Positions 54,350 through 62,113 of a DNA stretch of 64,000 bases are shown piece after piece. The notes under the pieces are model-generated. The model had not been told where the DNA came from. It worked only from the letters and a program-made list of their open reading frames with translations, and did not search any database. Source of the stretch: Spongiibacter thalassae (GTDB lineage: Bacteria > Pseudomonadota > Gammaproteobacteria > Pseudomonadales > Spongiibacteraceae); the NCBI RefSeq assembly GCF_012272835.1, contig NZ_JAAWWK010000007.1:1-64000 (forward strand), read 5' to 3'. The position numbers were made by a program, and so were the translations under genes. The first letter of the stretch is position 1, and the number at the start of each line of letters is the position of its first letter.

Positions 54350-54394
54350 GAAATAACTTTAATAAGCATAGTGGTTTAACACCAGGAGAAAAAT

Positions 54395-56761
54395 GTGAAC
54401 GCATTCTATAGGTCAATAACAGTGGCGACGCTGTGTCTGACGGGGCTGCTTGCTCCCGGTCTTCGTGCCGCGGTGCTCGAAGAGGTGATCGTTTCGGCGC
54501 AGAAGCGAACCCAGAGTGCCCAGGACGTGCCGCTGTCTATTACCGCAATGAGCGGCGAAGCCATGCGCGAAGCCGGGGTGTTCAGTACCAAGGATTTGAC
54601 CGATGTTAATCCGAGTATCAGCTTTGATGTGGGCCAGAGCTCCCAGAATGCCAGCCTGAAAATTCGTGGTATTGGTTCGGTGGGCAATGGCCGCACCTTT
54701 GAAGGGGCTGTCGGGGTGTTTATTGATGGCGTGTATCGGTCGCGCTCGGGTATGGCCCTGTCGGATATGAATGACATTGCCGGACTGGAGCTACTGCGCG
54801 GGCCGCAGGGTACCCTGTTTGGCAAGAATACCGTTGCCGGGGCGCTGTCGCTGAACAGTACCCGCCCCAGTCTGGATATGGTCGAGGGAAGGCTTGAAGT
54901 TATTGGAGGTAGTTACGAAAAACGTTATGCCTCAGCGGCGATAAATATGCCCATCAATGAGCGCAATGCGGTGCGGGTGTCACTGATGTCAAATCAGGAA
55001 GATGGCTATTACCGCAGCCCCCAGCAAAACGGTCGTACCTTCAACAACACTGACCGTCAATCGGCCAAGGTCCAGTGGCTGTTCGATGTGAGTGACACCC
55101 TGGAGTCGCTGCTGATTTTTGATTATTCCAACTCCAATACCGGTTGTTGCTGGGGTAGTGTGCAGGTGGTGAGCGGGCCGCTGACCGATGGGGTAGAGTA
55201 TTTTGCCAACCAGCGTGGTCTGGAGTTGTACAAGGCGCCCGATGCCGAGCGCGGCCGTCTGACCAACAATAACAAGGATTCACGGGCGGTTATCAAGGAT
55301 ATCGGTCTGACCTGGAAGCTGGACTGGGCGCTGGAAGATATGGATATCGCGTCGGTGACCGGGGTTCGCTACTTCAAGGAAAACCAGATACAAGGCGATG
55401 CTGATTTTGGCCCGGCCCACCTGGTGGTACTTGAGGAGCCCGCCGAGATCGACTTCTGGTCCCAGGAGGTGAATGTGTCCTGGGTGTGGGGGCCAACGGA
55501 TTTTGTGGCAGGGTTGTACTACTCGCTGGAAACCTTTGACAGCCAGCGCAGCCTGGTGGCAGATACTGACACCAATGCCTATGTCAGCTTTCTCGTGGCA
55601 AATATGGCCGCTCCGGGACAAGCCGCCGTGCTGTGTGAGCTGGGTGGCTGTGCCAATGGCCAACTCGCCCCCGAGGGTGGCGAGCCGGTCAGTGTTGAGC
55701 ACTACTATCAGGACGCCGAGAGCGCGGCGGTGTTTTTCCACACCCAGACCATGCTCAACGAGGCGTGGACATTGGTGGCGGGGCTGCGTTATTCGGTGGA
55801 TGAAAAATCCGGCGGCTACGACAATATCTACTGGTATAACTCTCCGGCGGCCCAGGCGATTGTGAATTCCGGCGCGACCGGCGCACCGCCCTCCGGTGAT
55901 GCGTCTACCCCCCGTAATGCCTTCGATGTTGCCGGTTTGTACTGGGGGCCGAGCTTTCAGGATTCCTTTGAAAGCGGCGTAGTGTCCGGTACGGCATCTT
56001 TGCAGTACACCTTTAACGACGATGTAATGGCCTATGCGACTTATAGCCGCGGTTATAAATCCGGGGCGGTCAATCTGTTTTTTGAAGCGGATAACTTTGA
56101 TAACACCGTGTATGAGCCGGAATATGCAGAGAGTCTTGAGTTGGGCCTGAAATCCCGCTACCTCGATGACCGTGGCCAGACCAATATCTCGGTGTTTGAA
56201 ACCCACTTCACCGACCTGCAAATCAACTTCTTTACCGGCCTGAACTTCTTTACTGAAAACACAGGTGAGGCGACTTCCCGCGGCATGGAAATCGAGAACC
56301 AGTTCCAGGCTTCAGAGTCTCTGCGCGCCGAGCTGAATATCACCGTACTAGATGCCAAGTTCGGCGATCTGGCCGACGGCCCTGAGACAGTACGTCACCT
56401 CGACGGTCGTGAAACCGCGCGGGCGCCCACGCTATCGGCGGTAGGTGTATTGAATTACGAAGAACAGTTATCGGATACCTTCTACGGCTCTCTGCGCCTG
56501 TCGGCGTCATACAGCGGCGAGCACTATGCCGGGGTAGATTTCGCCACCGAGCCCACCCAGGGGCCGTATACCCTGTGGGACCTCAGTGCCGGGTTGCGCT
56601 ACATGGGGGGGCAGGAATGGGCACTGAATATGTTCTGTAAAAACTGTACAGACGTGACCTACCGGACCATCTACTTTGCTGCGCCGTTGCAGGAAGGCTC
56701 GTTTAATGCCTATCTAAATACTCCCCGTATTGTCGGCTTGAGCTTGAGCACCTATTTCTGA
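54395..56761 (+). CDS. TonB-dependent outer-membrane receptor (copy 2)
   Basis: 788 residues, GTG start with AGGAG upstream. A signal peptide (1-25, ending LRA), TonB-box region LEEVIVSAQKR, plug (LKIRGIGSVGN, LLRGPQGTLFGKNTVAGAL) and a beta-barrel ending STYF. It shares with copy 1 a CC pair (NTGCCWGS), CKNCTDVTY near the end and long stretches of plug sequence. The same TBDR subgroup is used for lipid-like substrates; the true ligand is unknown. Expressed with the P450 gene unless the hairpin between them stops transcription. Confidence 0.94.
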   Translation: MNAFYRSITVATLCLTGLLAPGLRAAVLEEVIVSAQKRTQSAQDVPLSITAMSGEAMREAGVFSTKDLTDVNPSISFDVGQSSQNASLKIRGIGSVGNGRTFEGAVGVFIDGVYRSRSGMALSDMNDIAGLELLRGPQGTLFGKNTVAGALSLNSTRPSLDMVEGRLEVIGGSYEKRYASAAINMPINERNAVRVSLMSNQEDGYYRSPQQNGRTFNNTDRQSAKVQWLFDVSDTLESLLIFDYSNSNTGCCWGSVQVVSGPLTDGVEYFANQRGLELYKAPDAERGRLTNNNKDSRAVIKDIGLTWKLDWALEDMDIASVTGVRYFKENQIQGDADFGPAHLVVLEEPAEIDFWSQEVNVSWVWGPTDFVAGLYYSLETFDSQRSLVADTDTNAYVSFLVANMAAPGQAAVLCELGGCANGQLAPEGGEPVSVEHYYQDAESAAVFFHTQTMLNEAWTLVAGLRYSVDEKSGGYDNIYWYNSPAAQAIVNSGATGAPPSGDASTPRNAFDVAGLYWGPSFQDSFESGVVSGTASLQYTFNDDVMAYATYSRGYKSGAVNLFFEADNFDNTVYEPEYAESLELGLKSRYLDDRGQTNISVFETHFTDLQINFFTGLNFFTENTGEATSRGMEIENQFQASESLRAELNITVLDAKFGDLADGPETVRHLDGRETARAPTLSAVGVLNYEEQLSDTFYGSLRLSASYSGEHYAGVDFATEPTQGPYTLWDLSAGLRYMGGQEWALNMFCKNCTDVTYRTIYFAAPLQEGSFNAYLNTPRIVGLSLSTYF

Positions 56762-56772
56762 TTAACCCTGCC

Positions 56773-56797
56773 AAACCCGGCGGCATGAGCCGGGTTT
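56773..56797 (+). terminator. Hairpin between receptor and P450 genes
   Basis: AAACCCGGC-GGCATGA-GCCGGGTTT, a 9-bp perfect stem 12 nt after the receptor stop. Only three T follow, so it may act as an attenuator. Confidence 0.55.
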
Positions 56798-56816
56798 GCC
56801 ACCCAGGACAATGATT

Positions 56817-58085
56817 ATGAACGCTACCAATGGAAGCCCCCTAAACGCTGGGATAGACCCTACCCTGCTGGTCGAATCGACTGCTTATGCCGACCCTCAG
56901 TTGATCCGCCAGATACTGGATCACCTGCGTGAACACCAGCCGGTGTGTTACGTCGAACCGGAGCGGTTTCGACCCTTCTGGGCCGCCACCCGTTACGACG
57001 ATATTCGCTATATCGAATCCACCCCGGAGCTGTTCAGTGCAGAGCCCCGGGCGGTATTGATCCCGGAAAGCCTGGAAATTGAAAACCTGAATCGCTTTGG
57101 TGATATGCAAGGAGTGAAAACCCTGGTGCATATGGACGGCCCCCAGCACCTCGCTCTGCGCGCCATTACCCGCGACTGGTTTATGCCAAAAAATGTCGCC
57201 GCCATGCGCGGCAGAATAGATGTGATTGCCGACCAATTTATCGATCGTATGCGGTCGATGGGGGGGGAGTGTGACTTCGCAGCGGATATTGCCTTCTGGT
57301 ATCCCCTGAGGGTGGTGCTGCAAATGATCGGCATCAGCGAGGAGGATGAACCCACCATTCTCAACCTCACCCAGCGTCTGTTTGCCGCGGAGAGTTATGT
57401 GACTGAGGAAAGTGACCTCAGCACGGTATACGGTGAAACCCTCACGGCATTGGCGGAGTTTTTTACCCAATTAGCCGAGCAACGCCGCAATGAGCCGGTG
57501 AATGATATCGCCAGTGTTCTGGCAAATGCCAACGTTAACGGCGAGCCATTGGACCCCTTTACCCTGATCTCTTATTTCGTACTGCTGGCGACCGCGGGCC
57601 ATGACACCACCAGTGCCTCGCTGGCCGGTGGTGTTAAAGCGCTACTGGATTTCCCGGAACAACATCGCTTGCTGTTGGCTGAGCCAGGGCTGTACCCCGG
57701 TGCCGCCGACGAGATGATTCGGTGGGTATCACCGGTGAAGCATTTTGCTCGCACTGTGCTTAAGGATACCACCTTGTCCGGTGTATCACTGAAGGCGGGG
57801 GAGACGGTGGCGATGTTTTTCGATTCAGCCAACCGTGACGGTGAGGCTATAGCCAGCCCTGCCAAGTTTGATATCAAACGGGACAGAAGCCGCCACCTGG
57901 CCTTTGGGGTTGGCCGACACAACTGTCCGGGTATGCACCTGGCGCGGCTGGAAATCGCGGTGTTCCTGGAAAAATTGCTGCCCCAGTTGGAGTTTATCGA
58001 GCAGGCAGGCGAGCCAGCGTATATTCAAAGTGGCTTTGTCAGTGGCCTCAACTCACTGCCCGTGCGTTACCGATTCCGCGACTGA
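56817..58085 (+). CDS. Cytochrome P450
   Basis: 422 residues from the ATG at 56817 (AGGA 9 nt before; an in-frame ATG lies at 56811). Soluble bacterial type: I-helix AGHDTT (260-265), ExxR E299-R302, haem loop FGVGRHNCPG with C370. HMDGPQHLALRAITRDWFMP before the C helix fits CYPs that act on steroids, terpenes or fatty acids. No ferredoxin or reductase gene is adjacent. Its end overlaps the converging AraC gene by 33 bp. Confidence 0.95.
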   Translation: MNATNGSPLNAGIDPTLLVESTAYADPQLIRQILDHLREHQPVCYVEPERFRPFWAATRYDDIRYIESTPELFSAEPRAVLIPESLEIENLNRFGDMQGVKTLVHMDGPQHLALRAITRDWFMPKNVAAMRGRIDVIADQFIDRMRSMGGECDFAADIAFWYPLRVVLQMIGISEEDEPTILNLTQRLFAAESYVTEESDLSTVYGETLTALAEFFTQLAEQRRNEPVNDIASVLANANVNGEPLDPFTLISYFVLLATAGHDTTSASLAGGVKALLDFPEQHRLLLAEPGLYPGAADEMIRWVSPVKHFARTVLKDTTLSGVSLKAGETVAMFFDSANRDGEAIASPAKFDIKRDRSRHLAFGVGRHNCPGMHLARLEIAVFLEKLLPQLEFIEQAGEPAYIQSGFVSGLNSLPVRYRFRD

Positions 58086-59102
58086 TTGCTTACGGTATTG
58101 CAGGGGAGAAAGCCCCCTGCATGCCTTGAAGGCGCGAATGAAATTATTCGGTTCGTGGTAGCAAAGCTGGTAAGCGATCTGCTTGATGGGCATGGCGGTT
58201 TGTACCAGGTACTGGCTAGCCAGCTCCATTCTGACCTCGTTGGATAAGGCGCGAAAACTGGTGCCCTTTTCGATCAACTGTCGCCGCAGGGTGTTGGGGT
58301 TCATATTGAGTAGTCGGGCGGTGTCGTCGAGTTTGAAGGCGCAGTCCTGGGGCTGTTCGAACAGAATGGTTTTTACCTTGCCGACTATGCCCCCGGACGA
58401 GGGCAGTGCATTCATCACGTGGTGCATTTGCAGATTGCAGTCCCGCAGCAGCTGGCTGTCGCCGGTGGGAATACGGCGCAACAGAGACGAAGCCGGAATG
58501 CAAATGCAATCGCTCTGGGCGTTAAAGGTTACCTCGCAACCATAGTAGTGGCTGTGCCGCTCGCTGAGAGGGTCTTTGCTTGTGCTGACAAACACTGCGC
58601 TGGGCACCATATGACGGCCCTCGGGAATCAGTGCCTGAATATAGCGCCAGGCCGACAGAGTGCCGATGTCCAGCAAAATTCGTCGGTACTCCGGGTTGAG
58701 ATTGTCACAGCGAAAGTGCACTTCGGCGATATCGTCGCGAATAACAACAGAGGACTTTACCGGGTACTCGGCCTGCTCAAGGGCATGGCCCGCTATGAGT
58801 ACCGCCTGTTCGAGGTTGCGCGAGGTCAGCATGGCATAGCCCATCATTCCCAAGTCGGTGAGCAGGGCGTGGTGGGCCAACTGAAGGGCGATGTCGGGGA
58901 TATGCGTGCGGCGTAATTGCGCGCATAGCCGGTAGAGAATGTCGAGATTGCTGTCTTCATCGATCACCCACCAGCGGATTTTTTTTAACTCGCATTGCAG
59001 GCCGAGATTGGCGCGGTCGATGTGGGGATAGTGGTCCTGAAGAATGCTGTTTAATGAGGTTAGCAGTCGATCGGTGATGTGCTTGGTGAGGAGCAGTTGC
59101 AT
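58053..59102 (-). CDS. AraC family regulator, subtype A (copy 2)
   Basis: 349 residues. Starts MQLLLTKHITDRLLTSL, Arabinose_bd-like domain (LTDLGMMGYAMLTSRNLEQAVLI) and a C-terminal helix-turn-helix pair (TARLLNMNPNTLRRQLIEKGTSFRAL; IKQIAYQLCYHEPNNFIRAFKACRGLSPLQYR). Clear paralogue of the regulator at 33.4 kb, again opposite in strand to a receptor module. Divergent from the second triheme gene 209 bp away, its likely target. Confidence 0.93.
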   Translation of the reverse strand: MQLLLTKHITDRLLTSLNSILQDHYPHIDRANLGLQCELKKIRWWVIDEDSNLDILYRLCAQLRRTHIPDIALQLAHHALLTDLGMMGYAMLTSRNLEQAVLIAGHALEQAEYPVKSSVVIRDDIAEVHFRCDNLNPEYRRILLDIGTLSAWRYIQALIPEGRHMVPSAVFVSTSKDPLSERHSHYYGCEVTFNAQSDCICIPASSLLRRIPTGDSQLLRDCNLQMHHVMNALPSSGGIVGKVKTILFEQPQDCAFKLDDTARLLNMNPNTLRRQLIEKGTSFRALSNEVRMELASQYLVQTAMPIKQIAYQLCYHEPNNFIRAFKACRGLSPLQYRKQSVAESVTHGQ

Positions 59103-59311
59103 GGCGTTATTCTGGGCTGGTGTCAGACAACAGTCTCGATGGTTTACTCAAAGGCGTCAACTGAGGCTTTGCGCGCCGTGGGTATTGCCCATGACCTTGT
59201 ATGCACCGACTATGACCCGCAGTATAGGCTGAGTGTAATAGGCCGACCAGCGTGTCGGTGTCAGGAGCTTAGAGAACAGGCCCCCAGTGGTGGTCAACAG
59301 AGGTTTCAATA

Positions 59312-61717
59312 ATGAATAATAATACAATACTTGGAATAGGTGTCTTGAGTTTGCTGGCAGCCTGCGGTGGTGGCGCAAGTAATCCGCCGCCGCTGAGTAA
59401 TGCCAGTGTGCCGGCTGCAGGGCAGAGCACGGGCAACAGCGACGATTTCTTTACCACGAGGGTGGCCCCAAAAACCGCCTTTTGCCGCAGCTGCCATTTA
59501 CCCGGTGGCGTGGCAGATGTGGACGATGGCCGCGGGTTTATGCTGTCCTCCAATCCTGCGGAAGACCTGTTTAATATGCGTGCCTCCTGGCAGCGCCTGG
59601 GTGGCGGCATAGCCACCAACCCCATTCTGGTTCAGGCCTCCGACCCCGCAGCCAGCCACAGTGGTGGCCAGCCCTGGCCTGTGGGCAGTGAGATTTATCG
59701 CGATGTGTCGGCTTTGTTCAGTTGCTGGGATGATCCCGCCAGCTGTGATCTGAATATCTCGGGGGAGGTCGCCGACGAACTGCCCCTGCTGGGTAGCTCC
59801 CGCGCCCGCTTTGTCTGGGAGGAGTTTTGTGAAACCAAGGATGACAGCGCGACGTTGCCGGTAGACCCCCGCACCCTGGTTGTGCCCGGCGTTAATCAGA
59901 ATCGCGCGGTATTCTTCAATGCCTATTTTGAGGAGTGCCACGACGCCCTGCCTATTGCCGATCAGGCGCCCCGTACCTGTGGGGAATACAAGGCCAGCCG
60001 CGACCGCGGTGAAGCCTTGCTGTCGGGCAAGAAAACCCCGGGCAGTCAGTCTGCCGAAGAATACGGTCGGGCATGGGAAGCGTGGGGTTACGACAGTCGA
60101 CCGGAGAACTTTGATCAACTCTATACCCTGCGCTATGGCTTGAATGTCGCGCCCTACCGCAATCCCTATCCGCTGGAGGGGGAAGACCCGAATCAGACCA
60201 ATGGTGGCAGCGGACAACTGCCAATGGGCAAACACCAGACCAGGGATGAGTCTGGCAGGTGGACAGGGATGATCGCCGAAGTGCCCTGCTTCGCTTGTCA
60301 CGGGGGGCAGATCGGTGATCCCTATTCGGGTGAAACCCCCGTATTGTCCGAGCGCCATATTGGCCTGGGAAACAGTAATCTCGACAGCCCGATGTCGATT
60401 GAACATGCCTATCGCGACCCTGCCAGCGTGGCATTTACCGTGTTCAATCTCGGGGTGAAACAGCGTGGTCAAAACAATGCGGTTGGGGCGTTTGAGGTGC
60501 TGTTTGCGGCACTGGACTACGACTCGCTGGGTGTCGCCCCCAATATGAACAAGGCGCTGCTGACCGAGGGTCAGGATTTTGACCATCCCACTGGGGTCGC
60601 CCAGGATACTCCGGCGTGGTGGAATTACTCCCAGCGTCCGCGGAAGTTCTTCGACGCGGGGCAGTCCATTGACAGTACCCGCATCGTGCTTGCCGCACAC
60701 CCGAATTCCTCTATAGGGCCGGATGGCACCGCTTACCGCAAGGCCATCGAGGAAGACGATCAGGATGCGGCCGCCTATATCGCCAGTCGCGAAGCGCCGG
60801 CCTATCCTGCAGCGATAGATACTGAGCTGGCAGAGCAGGGTGCGATTCTGTTCCATACAAAGGATCTGTGGGCGGAGCCGGGTAATGCCGAAGCGCCCAG
60901 GCCTGAAGGCGGCAACGGCAGCTGTGCGAGTTGTCACGGCGCCTACTCGCCACGTTATGTTCACGACGACAGCTATCTCGAAACGCCCCTGCTGGAAGGA
61001 ATTGCCGGACATATTTCGGAGCTTGATGTGATCGGCACCGACACGGCCCGCGCCGATACCCTCACGCCTTATCTGCGCGACGCCTACAGCACAACCTTCT
61101 GGGCTTACCCCGACGGCGCTGAGGGCTGGGTTGATCCCGCCGAAAAATTGGCTGCTGCCGAGGTGGCTGACGACGCCCTGCCGATTGATATGCGTCCCGA
61201 AGGGGCCTGTGGCTGGGAGCGCGGAGTGATTGGTTATCAGGCACCACCGCTGTTTGGCACCTGGGCCACCGCACCTTACTTCCACAATGGCTCGGTGCCG
61301 ACTCTGGAAGCCGTGCTGGACTCCTCCAAGCGTCCCGACATCTGGCGCAGAAAACTCCAGACAATAGGCAATGTGACCGGCTTTGATCAGCGTATGTCAG
61401 TCGCCTTTGACTGGAATGCTATCGGCTGGAAGCACGATGTGTTGGCCTGTGAGGATATGCCCGGTGGAGCGGCGGAGAATTGTCATCCGGTGGATGCCGA
61501 AGGTCCGAGTCTGCTGCAGTTGGTGGAGCAATTTATCTGGACCAACTTCAATTGGGCGGCGCTGGGTAGCGCGTCGAGTGCGTCACCTTCCACTTTGGAA
61601 AAGCGCTTTATTTATGATACCCGAACGCTGGGCAATGGGGCGGGTGGTCACACCTTCTCTGATGTTCTAACAGACAAAGAGCGTCGCGCCATTATTGAGT
61701 ACCTGAAAACCCTCTAA
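59312..61717 (+). CDS. Triheme c-type cytochrome lipoprotein, RoxA/RoxB-like (copy 2)
   Basis: 801 residues. Lipoprotein signal with lipobox LLAAC (Cys 18). Haem sites: CRSCH (58), CFACH (326) and CASCH (538). The N-terminal haem domain (GQPWPVGSEIYRDV, CWDDP) and the C-terminal dihaem part (SCASCHGAYSPRYVHDDSYLE, WATAPYFHNGSVPTLEAVL) match the copy at 39.7 kb closely. RBS AGAGG before the ATG. Shorter than copy 1, mainly between haem 1 and haem 2. A haem-based surface oxygenase or peroxidase is inferred. Confidence 0.75.
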   Translation: MNNNTILGIGVLSLLAACGGGASNPPPLSNASVPAAGQSTGNSDDFFTTRVAPKTAFCRSCHLPGGVADVDDGRGFMLSSNPAEDLFNMRASWQRLGGGIATNPILVQASDPAASHSGGQPWPVGSEIYRDVSALFSCWDDPASCDLNISGEVADELPLLGSSRARFVWEEFCETKDDSATLPVDPRTLVVPGVNQNRAVFFNAYFEECHDALPIADQAPRTCGEYKASRDRGEALLSGKKTPGSQSAEEYGRAWEAWGYDSRPENFDQLYTLRYGLNVAPYRNPYPLEGEDPNQTNGGSGQLPMGKHQTRDESGRWTGMIAEVPCFACHGGQIGDPYSGETPVLSERHIGLGNSNLDSPMSIEHAYRDPASVAFTVFNLGVKQRGQNNAVGAFEVLFAALDYDSLGVAPNMNKALLTEGQDFDHPTGVAQDTPAWWNYSQRPRKFFDAGQSIDSTRIVLAAHPNSSIGPDGTAYRKAIEEDDQDAAAYIASREAPAYPAAIDTELAEQGAILFHTKDLWAEPGNAEAPRPEGGNGSCASCHGAYSPRYVHDDSYLETPLLEGIAGHISELDVIGTDTARADTLTPYLRDAYSTTFWAYPDGAEGWVDPAEKLAAAEVADDALPIDMRPEGACGWERGVIGYQAPPLFGTWATAPYFHNGSVPTLEAVLDSSKRPDIWRRKLQTIGNVTGFDQRMSVAFDWNAIGWKHDVLACEDMPGGAAENCHPVDAEGPSLLQLVEQFIWTNFNWAALGSASSASPSTLEKRFIYDTRTLGNGAGGHTFSDVLTDKERRAIIEYLKTL

Positions 61718-62113
61718 TATTCCCTTCCGATAAGTGTGCTGAGGCGACAGTTTTTGTGCCTCAGCACACATACCTGCACCTCTGCCGTCTCGCAAAATTG
61801 ACTAAATTTTGTACTACTGTTACTTTCAAAGGAACATAAGTACCAAAATTAAATAATTTGAATCGGGATGCACCACGACTCGCTGTACTCCGGCACAGAC
61901 CGTACTGCTTGCTATCAACACGCGCAGCACTCCGGTCGAATACGCTCCGCCGAGCGGAATCAATAACAACACGCCGTAGCAGAAAGCATTAGCAGTCAGC
62001 ATTCGTTGCCGTGACACCTGTTATTTGACGACACTGTAGTCGCCACTGCGCAGTGTTAGGTCAAGTAGGCAGGGTGCTGAGCAAAACGCCGAACGCACTA
62101 TGAGAGGCCCACC
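61718..62113. other. Intergenic region with a long hairpin and an AT-rich promoter-like stretch
   Basis: 396 bp without a gene. TGTGCTGAGGC (61735-61745) pairs with GCCTCAGCACA (61758-61768) around a 12-nt loop; no T run follows. From 61800 an AT-rich stretch holds AATTTTGTACT and AGTACCAAAATT as an imperfect inverted repeat (about 61805-61850), which may be a regulator site for the next gene. Confidence 0.5.

Noticed and set aside
59498-61285. 595-residue minus-strand frame
   Set aside because: Long but antisense to the triheme lipoprotein with three CxxCH sites and clear paralogues; no recognisable domain on the minus strand.
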